Below are positions 22,985 to 35,185 of a DNA stretch of 64,000 nucleotides, piece after piece (position 1 is the stretch's first letter; every line of letters begins with the position of its first letter). Below the pieces are notes generated by a model. The model searched no databases. It saw only the letters and a program-made list of their open reading frames with translations, and was not told the origin of the DNA. The DNA comes from Tenrec ecaudatus (lineage: Eukaryota; Chordata; Mammalia; Afrosoricida; Tenrecidae): positions 15,089,001-15,153,000 of the forward strand of contig NC_134546.1 in NCBI RefSeq assembly GCF_050624435.1, given 5' to 3'. Both the position numbers and the translations under genes were made by a program.

Positions 22985-23205
22985 GAGAGCTGTGGAGTCA
23001 TACCTATTTGGATTTTTATTCCGCCACCTTCACTCACACTAGCTGTGTGACCCTGGGCAGATAGCCAAGTCTGTCTGGGTTTCATCATCTCACTTTAACA
23101 ATGAAAAGTCATATAGACCTTAAAGGATCCTTTGGAGGATTTAATGAGGCAGTCTGTATATACAATATCAGCTGCAAACAAGCACGCAGCAAATGCTGCT
23201 CCGGC
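22985..23205 (+). mobile_element. MIR, plus
   Basis: GAGCTGTGGAGTCATACC, ACTAGCTGTGTGACCCTGGG, TTTCATCATCTCACTTTAAC and GATTTAATGAGGCAG are in MIR order, including the conserved core. One of the better MIR copies in the window. Confidence 0.8.
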
Positions 23206-24371
23206 TTTTCCTTTGCACCTTTAATCCAGTGAAAGCTCTGCCAAACCAGCCAGAGCGCATCTTGTTAATTTTGCTTGGGGACCATGAGAGACCCAAAGAT
23301 GGTTTAATCTTCTTTCTAACCCAGACCATGATTTTTTAACTTTCCCTGGTAGGAAATGACTTCTTAGGAGTAGCTTAAAAGAATTGCCTTTTTTTTTTTC
23401 AGGGGTTCATTCTACTCAGGGTCCTCACTAGAAAAGAGAGTGGTCGGTCTGTGTCCCCAAGATGTGACAGATTTAGGCAAAACTGTCTTATGCTGTCGTC
23501 ACGAACAATTTCAAAATCTTCATGGAATTTTCCCTTTCTTTCTTTTTGACTTTTGATGGCAAATTATGTGGTTTGCGGGCAGATGATGAGTTTTACACGC
23601 CACAATTCATGCACATTTTGTTTCATTTCATTGATGGCAATCTCTCCGATGAAACATCACTTAGCCCACTTCCTCCCAGTGTTTCCCGGTTCCATTCCTC
23701 CTTCTCCCGAGCCCTCTGAACTTTGTCCTTGGGCAACTCCTGCGTTTCTGAACTTAAGTGATTTGTTAGTCTAACATCAGAGTGAATTCATTTCCACACT
23801 GGAGGGTGATTAAGGGCCATAGCTGACCAATAGGCTTAGTTTTTAAAATTATTTTTCTTCTACTCTATCCAAGATTTTCGAATCTGTGATCCTTTTCAGG
23901 ATAGTTAACAGCAGCAGCCGGGCACCATCCAGTTCTTCTGGTTTCAGGGTTGTGGAGACAGATGTTTGAGTGGTCTATTAGCCCATTAGACTGATTGTTT
24001 CCATATATATATTTATATTTTCATCATTTTTCTTTCCTCTGGACTAGAAGAGACCAGCGTTGCACTGCTCAGGAGTTTTTATTTTTACTTATTTTTTTAC
24101 TCAGGAGTTTTTAAGAGTTCAGTCACTACTTGCCAAATTAGACTCTAGAACACTGTCTTTGTGAACTCCATGATGTGCCAACTGACCTGGTGACCCCCAC
24201 ACTATGGTCTTGAGACCCCAGGACTAGCAACTCATTCCCTCAAAGTATTCAGCTATGTCTAAGAAGCTTTTATAACCTTGCCCCACCACATGTGTGGATA
24301 TATTTGTAGCACAGGTAGATAGTCTAAGTGCTATTTTACAGTATTTTCTCATTCATCAAAAAGAAAAGAGA
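23206..24371. other. Unassigned sequence
   Basis: No gene or repeat assigned. T-run near 23391-23400. Open frames without homology. Confidence 0.5.
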
Positions 24372-24384
24372 GTGATGAAAAAGA

Positions 24385-24687
24385 TTTTTTATTAGTCATT
24401 TTATTGTGGGGGGGCCTCTTACAAATATTAGGACAATCCATCATTCAATTGTATTAAGCACACTTGTACATATGTTGCTGTCAACATTTCCAAAACATTT
24501 TCTTTCTACTTGAGCCCTTGGTATCAGCTCCTCTTTTTATCCCTCCCTCCACCATCCTCCCACCCTCGTGAATCCTTGATCAATTATATATCATTGTTAT
24601 TTCATGTCTGACACTGTCCATTGTCTCCCTTTACTCACATTTCTGTTATTCATCCCCCTTGGGTGGGTGGGCTATATATCCAACTTT
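24385..24687 (-). mobile_element. Older L1 3' end, minus, with TSD
   Basis: Inverted 3' end TTTATTGTGGGGGGGCC..., TTGTATTAAGCACACTTG, TTTCTACTTGAGCCC. It is a diverged relative of the young family. Flanked by GTGATGAAAAAGA at 24372-24384 and 24688-24700. Confidence 0.85.
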
Positions 24688-24733
24688 GTGATGAAAAAGA
24701 GATTAATTGATGCAACATAGAGAGATGAGAATA

Positions 24734-24760
24734 GATGGATGGATGGATGGATGGATGGAT
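24734..24760. repeat. (GATG)n / (GGAT)n microsatellite
   Basis: About six to seven uninterrupted tetranucleotide units just outside the L1 insertion. Confidence 0.95.
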
Positions 24761-25279
24761 AATTGAGAGAACATAGCCAAATGTAAATTGTAGCATCTAA
24801 CTGATGGGTATGTAGATATTCACTCAGTATCCAGTTCTTGCAACGTTTCTATATTCTTGAACAGGTTTTACAGTAAAAACACTTATTTCTTGCTTAGACT
24901 ACAGGCCCATCAAGAGTTGACTTGGCCTCTGTTCCACATCTTCTTGTGCCAGGACCCAGGATGATGGATCATCTTGAAAGAGACAGTTGCCATGGCAAAG
25001 GGAAAGAGGGCACAGCTGGGTTTTACACCAGCAGTTGGATGCTTCCTCCTGGACGTGACATCTACCACTTCTGCTACTCATACTTAGCCCTTTCACATCT
25101 CAAGGGAGCCCTATCCTACGCTGGAAGGGGGAAGGACGAGAACATTGGGAAACAATACCAATGATTACTCTACATACAGGAACACCTCCACACCCCCCTT
25201 CAGATAGTTACACACCCGTGACCATCCTGACTACTCATAAAGACCCAAGAAAGCAGAGCCTTTCTGCCTCGATTGTGAG
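24761..25279. other. Unassigned sequence
   Basis: No gene recognised. Nothing beyond short open frames on both strands. Confidence 0.5.
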
Positions 25280-25453
25280 GGATAGCCTGAGAAACCATAC
25301 GGAGCCATCTGATCCGATGCTATACAGTCACTGTGAGCTGGCCTTGACTCACCAGGGGCCAGGCTGCCACACCTGGAGACGGTGGGTTCTAAATGCCCAC
25401 CTTGCCCTCAACATCCCATCACTTAACCATGGCACCCCCAGGGCTCCTGGGAC
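25280..25453 (-). mobile_element. AfroSINE, minus
   Basis: Inverted head CCCCCAGGGCTCCTGG at the right end, CACTTAACCATGG next to it, and inverted tail wording toward 25280. Confidence 0.7.
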
Positions 25454-25834
25454 GAAGGCAGGTAACACGAAAAGGCGAGTTCACACAAGGCAACCCCCGG
25501 GGAGGGGATTCAAAAGCCTTGTAACGTCTCCTTCTTCTTTTAGAATCCCTTCAAAGGGAGCGGGAGAACTCGCATGCTACAGGCTAACACATTGCAAACT
25601 TCTCACCCGCTGTTCTGCAGCCAGCCAGCAAGCCAGCCAGCTCTTTCTAGAATCTCATAACCTTTTTATTGCGTCAGCTCATTTTCGGCGTCAGTGAGAA
25701 CATGTGGAAGCTGTCCAGAAAACATCCGAAAAGCAGAAGCTAAACGGAGACTGGCAAAGCCCTTCAGAAAGGGCCTAACACGGTAAATTAGCTCAAAAAC
25801 AATATTTAACGATGAATCTCTACTCCGCATGTTA

Positions 25835-25990
25835 GAGGAGTCAGGGAAGGCTTCCCAGCCGAGGTGACATTTGAGCTGGCCTATGAGGACCTTGGCAAGC
25901 AGGGCATTCCGAAGGGGGGGGGGCAGGCTGTGCAGTGGGGAAGAAGCTGGGCACAAGAAATCCCCCGGCGCAGTCCAGAGTCACCGTGAG
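25835..25990 (-). mobile_element. L2-like fragment, minus; donor of a copied segment
   Basis: AGGGAAGGCTTCCCAGCC and GAGGTGACATTTGAGCTGG are the inverted form of the L2 phrase ending 'tcaaatgtcacctcctc...gaggccttccctgac'. The part at 25888-25962 recurs at 26622-26699 inside an L1. Confidence 0.65.
25888..25962 (+). repeat. Donor copy of a 75-78 bp duplicated segment
   Basis: Shares AAGCAGGGCATTCCGAAGG, a long G run (10 here), GTGGGGAAGAAGCTGGGCAC and AAGAAATC with 26622-26699. This copy sits in its expected L2 context, so it is the likely source. Confidence 0.9.
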
Positions 25991-26256
25991 GATGATTCTA
26001 AAAGAACTGAGAGAAGATTAAAAAACAAACAAACCCAAAAATCCTGCCCTCCTCTCCTCCCCCCACTTCCATTGGTTAGCACCCTGGAAATGGAATACCA
26101 TACTTGTTCAGGGAAAAGTTTTCTCTCCTCTGGGCCTTTAACAGTGGTGAATCTGAGAAAATACCTTTTTCTTTTTTCCTCTAGTAGTTTCCTTGATAAA
26201 ACACTCCTAACACCATACACTCCCACGGCCAAATCACCTTCCTAAAAGAGCGACAT

Positions 26257-27262
26257 GCATTTTATGGTGCTCACTTTCCTGATGCGATCGATGAAGAAAA
26301 ATGGGTTCATAAGCTTAGGGTGGTGAAGAAAGCTGATGATGGTGACCAGCTATTAAAAGATATAGTCAGGGGTCTAAAAGGCTTGAAGTTAAACAAATGG
26401 CCATCTAGCTGGGAAGCAACAAAGCCTACATGGAAGAAGCACACCAGCCGATGCGATCATGAGGTATTGATGAGATCAGGTATCAGCCATCAGAAGACTC
26501 AAAACAAACAATCATACCAATGTGAATGAGGGAGGCCGGAATGGAGACCCAAAGCCCATCATCTGTAGACAATTGGACATCCCCTTACAGAAGGGTCACA
26601 AGGAAGGGACGAGTCAGCCAGGACATTGGCAAGCAGGGCATTCCGAAGGGGGGGGGGGGAACGGCTATGCAGTGGGGAAGAAGCTGGGCACAAGAAATCA
26701 GTGTAGCACCGATGAAACACACAACATTCCTCTAGTTCTTTAAGGCTTCCCGCCCCCCTTCCCCTCGGTCCCGCACTATCATGACCCCAGTTTTACCTTA
26801 CAAATCTGGCTAGACCAGCGCATGTACACTGGTACAGATAAGAGCTCTCGACAAATGGAATTCAGGACAGATACTCCCCCTACCCAGGAACAGTAATGGG
26901 AGTAGAGAAACCATGAGGGTGGGGGAAAATGGGGGGAGAAGGGGAGACTGATCACAATGATCAATTTATACCACACATTCCACCTTGCCCCTGGGACAAA
27001 CAACAGAAACATGGGTGAAAGGAGAGAGTGGACAGTCCATGATATTAAAATAATAATATGTTATAATTTATCAAGGGTTCACAAGGGCAGGAGGGTGGGG
27101 GAGGGAGAGAAAAAAGAGAAACTGATACCAAGGCTTCAAGTAGAAAAAAAATGTTTTGAAAATGATGATGGCAATATATGTACAAATGTGCTTGATACAA
27201 TTGATGTATGGATTGTTAGGAGAGCTGTAAGAGCCCCGAATGAATTGATTTATTAAAAAAAG
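26257..27262 (+). mobile_element. Young-family L1 3'UTR, plus, carrying a foreign insert
   Basis: Begins GCATTTTATGGTGCTCAC, as in the copy near 58465, and ends GAATGAATTGATTTATT with an A run. Candidate flanks are AAAAGAGCGACAT and AAAGAGCCATAT. Relative to sister copies (12417, 30295, 58850) it has an extra ~77 bp at 26622-26699 between GTCAGCCAGG and CAGTGTAGCA. Confidence 0.88.
26622..26699 (+). repeat. Acceptor copy of the duplicated segment, inside L1
   Basis: Near-identical to 25888-25962. Differences seen: one substitution in the first six bases, a G run of 12 instead of 10, and changes just after the run (AACGGCTATGC here, CAGGCTGTGC at the donor). No sister L1 in the window has it. 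Confidence 0.9.
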
Positions 27263-27269
27263 AGCCATA

Positions 27270-28225
27270 TGTACACCATCACGATCGGCTCCAAAGCTCC
27301 CTCACACCTCTTGTACCCACCGCACACCCTGCAAATCCATGCCACACGTCCCTGACAAAACACTGCGTCAGCCACTGTCTCCAAGCACCCTTTCTCTGTG
27401 CCTCACAAACAGAAAAATCCTACAGAAACAACAAACCACACAAACAAAACAGCAAGAAAACAACAATAACCTAAAAATAAAGAACAAGAAAGAAAAGACC
27501 ACCATCAATATTAAAAAAGCCAGAGAAAAAGTTTCTGTCATGGAACAAGCAATAGAAACGCCTGAGCCCAGAGCAAACCCAGGCTGGGTCCAGAGGCAGG
27601 ACAGCTGAGTAAGCATCAGAGAGTACCCTGCTTCGGCCTCCCACAACCAAGTCCACAACAATCTTTGTCTGAGAGCAAAGCTGTGGAGTCCCCCGCCCGT
27701 GGCTCACTCTGACCAGACACTCCGCAGCTGGATCCTGTGTCCCACCCTCCTCCTTAAACCGGGTTCACAATCCAAGCTATGACCCTTCTCCTCTCATCAT
27801 ACCGGATCCTGGCAATGCCACCCTTGGATCACACAGGCCAGGGTGCTCCCTCCACGTGGACCTAGCTGAGGTCTCACCCGGTGGCTGCCTGTCTGAACAC
27901 AAGCCTTTGGGATCCCAGACACCATTCCAATTGATACCTGGGCACCATCCTCCCTCCTCACCCCCAGGGATCTCCCCTTGAGGGCGAGCATTGGGAAGAC
28001 CCACGCCACCAGAACCAACAGTTCCTGGATTGCAGCCAGAACCAAGTAGGAGCTCAGGATTCATTCACTGGCCATGGGCCATGCATGACCCTGGTTTACC
28101 CCGGCAGTCGCATCATGAAAACAAACACAAAACCAAAAATAAGACCCAACAACAACAACAAAACTAAAACAAACTAACAAAAGGCAAAAGGGGAGAACAA
28201 AACAAAACAAAGAAACATAAAGGAA
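27270..28225 (-). mobile_element. Older L1-type 3'UTR, minus
   Basis: Shares an ordered set of phrases with 53055-53765 and 62815-63790: an A/C-rich block with AATATTAAAAA, then GGATCACACAGGCC, CCACGTGGACC, GATCCCAGACACC. These are diverged counterparts of the young L1 3'UTR module at 5800-6235 on the same strand. ORFs here have no homology. Confidence 0.6.
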
Positions 28226-28399
28226 AACATTGTCAATCACCCCTCTGGGGTAGAAAATATCTTCAAGTACTTTGCCATAGAGAGTACCGCTGGTGAGTTC
28301 ATAGAAACGGAGTTCTTCTGTTTATTGGCAACAGTTTTTGTCAGTTTTATTAGTGGATTTCTTTCGATGTCGTCACAATGATTGCTAACTTTTGTGTGT

Positions 28400-28845
28400 G
28401 TTCTACTAGGTTGCACACAAATTAATGCCAACCCACTGGGCTAAAGCAAGTGACACAGAATGCAGGCACATGATGGCGCCATGGTGTTCGTTTCGCTGTC
28501 GCAGAATATAGAGAATGCCCACTTTATCCATGGTAAGTGTATGTTCAGTGGCATTAATTATATCCGCAGTGTTGTGCACCCAACACCGCTGTTTATTTCC
28601 AAAACATTTTAACCCCCTCCAATTTTCTTGGTACACTTTAAGCAATCCTTCTCATCGATTTTCTGTCTCTATACATTTGCCTATTCTAGGTATTTCCTGT
28701 AAGTGACATTGTACAATGTATTTTTTTGTGGGTTTGGTTTAGTCCACTTGGCATGATCTCTCCAAGGTTCATCCATGTTGAAATGTGCATCAACACATCA
28801 TCTGTCTTGGTGGCTGAATGATGTTTCCTTGTACATATGAGGGTA
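28400..28845 (-). mobile_element. Old L1 3' end/ORF2 C-terminus, minus
   Basis: GTTGTGCACCCAACACCG, TTTCTGTCTCTATACATTTG, CTTGGCATGATCTCTCCAAG and GGTTCATCCATGTTG are standard inverted wording of old mammalian L1 3' regions. Confidence 0.75.
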
Positions 28846-29754
28846 AGTAAAAAACTTTGGCTATTAGGATTCCGGTTCATACACACATGGGTTTATTCCA
28901 AGCAAAGTATGTTTAAACCTGTCTCTATGATCAGAGACTGCCTGATGACAAGTTCTCTGGGCAGTACACTTGCCTTAGTCTTGTTAGCTTCTCTTCCAGA
29001 AAAGAATACAATCAAAACAGTGGCTTCCAAGGGAATCTACCGGGTCAGGTGAACCCAAGGCAAAGAGGCCAGCTGAGAAGTTTATGGATACTGTTTACTT
29101 ACATAGATTTTACTGAAGGACACAGGGTGACCATAGGGACTTACTATTGAGGAGTTTTGAGGAAATAGACACTGTCAACTCTGAGGTAAAGGTCAGAAAA
29201 TTTGAACCAAGGGGATTTTTCCCATCTTGACAATGCACCTGCTCATTCTTGCACCTGAATTTGCCTTGGGTTAATTTTCTCTCTCTAGCATGCAAATTCC
29301 TTATTGTAAACCGAGAGTCAAAAAACATGGGAAAAATCAGTCTAGAGACATTGATAGTTCCTTTATAAGTCTAATCAGCCTAATTTCATCATTTCCAGGA
29401 GTGGACCAATGTGACATCTTCTGGAAAGGAGGATTGATCAGGTCTCTGTGGATTGAATAACGACATAGGGCTGGAGAGGTAATACAACATTGAGGGAGGG
29501 TAGCAAAAGTGTATTGTTGATCCTGTCAACTGAAGAAAAACTGCTTCTTCAAAACTGGAATTGAGGAAAAGGCAACCAGGTACCAGGAGATGTATGAATT
29601 TGCTCAAGCAATTAAATGCATCTATAACCCTAGTTATAGTGTTGACTTAACCTGTATCTAGGCATTCAGCTGTGTGGGCAATGTGGAGATATTTCTCCCC
29701 AAGTAAAAGTCAAGTTACTGCTTCTGCCCCTCCTAAAACTAGAAAGGAGGCGGT
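28846..29754. other. Unassigned sequence
   Basis: No gene. Could contain an old LTR or transposon, but I recognise no ends. Confidence 0.45.
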
Positions 29755-30250
29755 CTTAGACTGGGTTCTCTAAAGAAAGAAAACAGTAAAGCTTATATAA
29801 TTATGTGTTCATATGTGCATATCTAAAGGTTTATGTATACCTAAAAGTATATATATATATGTTGTTTTTAGGTGCTGATATATATGTTGGAACCAACTCT
29901 CTCTCTCTTTGTGTGTATTATATATATATATAATATAAATATATATATATATATATAGTATAAAGATACATAATATACCAAATATATGTGTGTATAATGG
30001 CTCACACTGTGAGCCAGAAGTGGACAAGTCCAAATATGGGCAGATTCTAAGTCCATGGATCAGATGTTATGCTGGAGATATCTCCTGACTCCTGTAGCTG
30101 TGGTGGCTGAGGAACCCAAGATTGGCAGGAGCACTGCAGAAGTGACTGAATCTAGGTTGGTAGGTCAGATGACAGGCTGCTGATGACTTCCAGTATCAGC
30201 AGGCAGTATGGCAGGCCATTGGCTCAAGTCCATAGAAACAGAGATCAATT
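29755..30250. repeat. Possible old interspersed repeat with (TA)n expansion
   Basis: TCTTAGACTGGGTTCTCTA, later GTGAGCCAGAAGTGG and GTCAGATGACAGGCTGCTGA, read like a dispersed mammalian element I cannot name. An alternating TA tract of about 40 bp lies at 29915-29957. Confidence 0.45.
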
Positions 30251-30294
30251 AGCCAGATGCAGGCAGGATCCAGACCCACAAAAAACCAAAATAT

Positions 30295-31096
30295 GTTGAA
30301 GGTAAACAAGCGGCCATCTAGCTCAGAAGCAACAAAGCCCACATGGAAGAAGCACACCAGCCTGTGCGATCACGAGGTGTCGAGGGATCAAGTCTCAAGC
30401 ATCATCAAAACAAACAAACAAAAATCTTATCATAGTGAATGAGGGGGAGTGCAGAGTGGAGACCCAAAGCCCACTTCTAGGCCATTGACCATCCCTTACA
30501 GAAGGGTCTGGGGTGGAGGTGAGACAGTCAGGGTGCGATGTAGCAACGATGAAAAATACAACTTTCCTCTAGTTCCTGGGTGCTTCCTCCCCTCCGTCCC
30601 AATGTCATGGTCTGAATCCTGCCTTGCAGGTCTGAACTAGACCAGAGGATGGACACTGGTGCAGATGAGAACTGGAAACGCAGGGAAGCTAGGGCGGATG
30701 ATCCCCTCAGGACCAGTGCTGTGAGTGACGATACTGGGAGGGCATAGGGAAGGTGGGTTGGAAAGGGGAAACCTACTTCAAGGATCTACATGTGACCTCC
30801 TCCCTGGGGGACAGACAACAGAAAAGTAGAGGAAGGGAGACGTGGGACAGAGCAAGATATGAAAAAATAATAATTTATATATTATCAAGGGTTCATGAGG
30901 GAGGGAGTAGTGGGGGGGGAGTGGTTAGTGGGGAAGAAGGGGAAAATGAGGACCTGATGCCAGGGGCTTGGGTGGAGAGCAAATGTTTTGAGAACGATGA
31001 GGGCAACGAATGTACAAATGTGCTTTACATAATTGATGTATGTATGGATTGTAAATAGGAGTTGTATAAGCCCCGAATAAAATGATTAAAGAAAAG
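30295..31096 (+). mobile_element. Young-family L1 3'UTR fragment, plus
   Basis: Starts TTGAAGGTAAACAAGCGGCC and ends CCCGAATAAAATGATTAAAG. Same truncation region as the 12417 copy. I could not find convincing target duplications. Confidence 0.88.
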
Positions 31097-31099
31097 AAT

Positions 31100-31795
31100 A
31101 CTGCATGCAAAAGGAAAACTGCAAACGTGTGAGAACTTCATCTATGACAAAGGTTGCATTACAGGTCACGGGGGAATCGTCTATAATGCTGAGACCCACA
31201 TGGTAGAACCTCTACTTCCTATAGCATTCATGTTTCATTACAAAGTAATTAAATATGAAAGGTGAACCTTTAACTTTTTTCAGAAGAATATATATAAGAA
31301 TATTTTTATGACCAGATGTCATAAAGGAGTAAGAATAGCGCCCATGATCTTGTGATACATGGCAATCTGATATTATAAATTAAGTACATTTTGACTTATT
31401 AAAAAGTTGAAAATAACAATGACCAAGTGATCATCTACTCAGGAAAGGAGAAGACCTTGTGGGACGTAAGGTCAAACGGAAAGATAATCTATTAAGAAAA
31501 ACTGAGTTGATAATGATAGTGGTTACACAGCTTGAAGACTGTAATCAACGTTGCTGAATACTAAGTTGTTTGTGTAGAAATTATTGAAAAGTGCTATGCT
31601 TTGCGATGTGTAAAAACAACAGTAATAAATAAAATCTCAAAAAAGGGGAAAAATGGGAAGCAGGCCACATCTGGAGGGAAATGTCTTTCAATGCATTACG
31701 TCAGGGTTTTGATTCAACTCAATGGGTTACATCTAACCATTTCACAACTCATTGGTTGCTCATGGCAGATCCCGTTACGAGCACATTATGCTAAG
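31100..31795. other. Unassigned AT-rich sequence
   Basis: No gene or repeat firmly identified. Possibly upstream retroviral sequence too diverged to recognise near the right side. Confidence 0.45.
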
Positions 31796-31799
31796 TTGC

Positions 31800-33978
31800 A
31801 TCCCATCGACTCGGTCTTCACTGCAAACCCCCTGAGAATCCTAACCCAGAGGCTCAACGCCTAGTGGACTTCTTTGGATGTTGGAGGCAAAATGCTTCTC
31901 TTTTGGATGTGTTACTCCAAGCGACTCAAAGACCTTCTAGTTGCAAAAAAAAAAAAAAAATCTCTGCAACAGGTTTAGGCTGCTGTGCAAGCTTTATGAC
32001 CCAACCAGCAGATCCAATGGTTCGTGAAGGGTCAGTGGTAGAGAATAATGCTGCTTGGAGTCTTTGGCAGGCTCCAGTTTAGGAATGACAATGCAGATGC
32101 TTAGGATTTCGGAGTAAAACCTTGCTCTCCTCTGTGAGAACTACTCTCCTTTGGAGAAATAGCTTTGGCTTGTTATTGGACTTGACCAGAGACTTAACAC
32201 TTAACCATTGGCCACCAAGTGACGATGTGGTCTATCATGAATTGGATGTTGTCTGACCCACAAAGACATAACATTGGATGTACACAACAACACTCTATTA
32301 TTAAATGGAAGTGAGGTATGTGTGATTGTACTTGAGCAGACCGTGAGAGCACCCGTCACATTACCTTCCCTCTCCCGGTCTGTGCCTTATGGGGAGTCCT
32401 GATGATCAGCTGAGTGAAGCAGAGAAAAGCTGCGCTTGATCTACAGTTGAAACTGCATGACACGCAGACACCACTCCAAAGTAGCACCGCGGGCCTTTTC
32501 TGGGGTTTCCCTGGACAGTAGTGGTAGAAGGAAATCCTCCTAATGAGCAGAACTTTGAACAATGCACTGGTTGTCCAACTTGCTTGGAAGATGACCAGAT
32601 GTGTGGCTGTGTCCTGATAAAATGGGATATGGACAATTGTTTGGCTTTATGGTTAAGGACTTGTTAAGAACACAATTGGAAGATGGATGGCAAGAAGATA
32701 CAGGGAGGAGTTGTGTAGACAGAGCTCTCTGAATGGGCCAGTGAATATATTTTTTATGTGAATGATTGCTACAGGATGACCTCAGCATAGGAAGATTTTA
32801 ACAACCAAGTGCAGGAGGATGTAGTCTATGGAAACCAGTAATCCTCTTTCCCCAGCCATTCCTGCCATTGCCCAATAGATTAATGACCAAAATTGCCACG
32901 GTGGCAGGGAGGGAGACTCAGCAACATGGACTTCCACTCACCAAGGCTGCCACTACCGAGTGACCTATCCACCAGCAGAGAGACCAACTGTGAGTCTCTG
33001 ATATATCGCCTCTTCTTGGGATGATCAGCCAGAAACCTAGTGGCATTGAACTACTTTCCCTGTAGAAAGGGCTGCATTTTTAAATGGAATTGACACTTAC
33101 TCTGAATATGAATTTGCCTTCCCCACTTGCAATGCCTCTGCCCAAAGTACCCTCCATGGACGTACAGAATGCCTAAGCCACCAACATGGTAGCGCACATA
33201 GCATTGCCTTGACTCAAACGATTCACTTCCCACCACATGAAGTACAGAAATGGGTCCAGACTTATGGAATTCACTGGCTCCCTATGTTCCCCGTTATCTT
33301 AAGTAGCTGATTTTATAGAATTACGAAATGGCTGTCTAAAAATACAATTAAGATATCAGCTAGAAGGAAATACCTTGCAGGGTTGGGCCAATGCAGCCTC
33401 TCCAGGTGGCTGTATATTCTCTAAACCAATGCCTAACACGTAGTACTATATCGCAAAGAGCTAGCAGAAGTCAAGGGTAGAAATAAGAGTGATCCCACTC
33501 ACTGTTACCCCCAGTGACCCTGTGTTTTGCTCCCTGTCCCAATGACCTCTCTACTCTGAAGGTCTAGAAACCTTAGTTTCAAAGGGAAGCCCATCCCACC
33601 AGGATTCCACTGAACTAGAAGTTAGGGCTACCACACAGCTACTTGGGCTCTGCATGCCTCTGGATGAACAGGAGAAGAGGGAGTTGTATTGGTTGGTGTG
33701 ACTGATTTTGATTACAAATGGAGAATCAGCTCGACATTAAATAATGAGGTACGAAAGAGTACAAACGAACACAGATCTGTTGGGATGCCTTTGAGTACTA
33801 CCATAATTTGTGGTTAAAGTCCATGGAAAACTACAACATTCCAAAAGGACAACTAATGGTCCACACCTTCAGAAGGAACCACAACCAGGTGAGGTGCTAC
33901 CTGAGGGCAAAGGGAATACAGAATGGCGGGTGGACTAAGGGAATTTGACCTATCAGCTATGACCATATGACCAGTTAC
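31800..33978 (+). mobile_element. ERVL-type endogenous retrovirus pol remnant, plus
   Basis: Nucleotide wording matches the internal region of ERVL elements in order. The end of the RT region is near 31860-32100, the RNase H region near 32150-32340, the integrase region near 32840-33480, and a dUTPase-like segment near 33480-33970. An A16 run at 31945-31960 replaces expected sequence. All frames are broken by stops and shifts, so nothing can be made from it. No gag or env seen, and no paired LTRs recognised. It ends where an AfroSINE begins. Confidence 0.78.
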
Positions 33979-33979
33979 A

Positions 33980-34165
33980 GAAACCCAACCTCACTGAAAT
34001 CGAGTCAATTCGGACTCCTGGCGATCCCATCAAACAGGGTGGAACTGACCCTCTGGGGTTCTGAGCCTGTAAGTCTTTATGGGCATAGAAAGCCTCATCT
34101 TTGTCCTTCAGAGGCTGTGGGTTTCCAGCTGCTCACCTGGTGGTTGCTCACCTGGTGGTTACCTG
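33980..34165 (-). mobile_element. AfroSINE, minus, at end of ERVL block
   Basis: Inverted tail AAACCCAACCTCACTGAAATC, then GAGTCAATTCGGACTCC, and TCATCTTTGTCCTTCAGAGG. The head side is replaced by a duplicated GCTCACCTGGTGGTT. Confidence 0.78.
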
Positions 34166-34689
34166 CTACAGAACCAGCACAGGGTTTTCCCCAACAAAAC
34201 GTGTTTGAACGTATCTCTTCAGTTGGTGTACGTTTGCTGCCGAGCGCTCTCCATAACCTGACAAGCACGCTCAATAATACACTTGTCTTAATCTCCGCTG
34301 GGCGTCTTCCAAAAACAAGTCCAACCATAACTGTGGCATCCCTGGGGCGGGCGGGGGTAGTGGTGGTGGTCTGCTGGACCTGTTCAGTTCAAGGTAAAGG
34401 TCAACTCAGAGGGTTTGGGCATCTGTTTTCTGGGTTTCCAAAAGGCTCATCTTGATAGATACTTCCCCCCCCCCCCCGCCAAGGGCAGAGGATACTTGCG
34501 GGGCTTATGATGGAGGTTTGAGGAAATGGGAGACGGCATCCATGAGAAAAATCGGGACAGTTGCACGCCGAGGCCTTTGCCCCACCGTCATGACAATGGA
34601 CCGCGTGTTCAAGGTCTGTGCTAAGGGGATTCTTCTGAGACACCTTACTCTGTTTGCATGATAGCCTTCCTCTTGCCCCTTCAGGCTTT
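34166..34689. other. Unassigned; contains C-rich run
   Basis: A homopolymer of about 14 C lies at 34466-34480. The rest is not recognised. Confidence 0.5.
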
Positions 34690-34762
34690 GTGATGGCTGA
34701 AGCGCCAAGGCCACGGCAGTCAGCAGCCTAACTCATAACCACGACGCCTCCGGGGCTCCTGC
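34690..34762 (-). mobile_element. AfroSINE head fragment, minus
   Basis: CAGCAGCCTAACTCATAACC and terminal CCTCCGGGGCTCCTG form the inverted 5' end of the SINE. Confidence 0.7.
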
Positions 34763-34845
34763 GGAAGCTCAAAGGGAAATGACAACTTGATTTCCCCTCC
34801 ACCCGATCTCCAGTTCTCTGATGCTTTAGCTATGTCCGCATATGA

Positions 34846-35185
34846 CAGGTACGCCTTATTTTATTGTGCTTCACGGGACTGCACTTTCAACAAATTGGAC
34901 ATTTGTGGCAGCGCTGCGTGGAACAAGTGGATCCACGCTATTTTCCCAACTGCATGTGCTCCTTTGGTGTCTTGTCTGCGTTGTGCTTTCTGGTAACTCT
35001 CTCAATAGTTCAAACATTTCGCAATGCTATTGTACACTTCACAGATTACAGTGACGTGTGGACATAATTTTTATAAGCTCTAGGAAGTCAAAACAATTTG
35101 TTTTGATTTGCTTAACTCTGGTATTTGCTTCATTAATGTGCTCTGGAACTGAACCTGCAATAGCTCCCAGGTGTGTCTGTATTCA
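34846..35185 (+). mobile_element. Tigger-type DNA transposon remnant
   Basis: Left end ACAGGTACGCCTTATTTTAT and right end CCCAGGTGTGTCTGT are inverted ends of the Tigger type. Inside, TTGTGCTTCACGG, TTGTGGCAGCGCTGCG and TGGAACTGAACCTGCAATAG match terminal regions of Tigger elements. The transposase gene is deleted, leaving a short non-autonomous form. Confidence 0.72.

Noticed and set aside
29868..30056. Minus-strand open frames rich in Tyr and Ile
   Set aside because: They translate the (TA)n repeat and its flanks.
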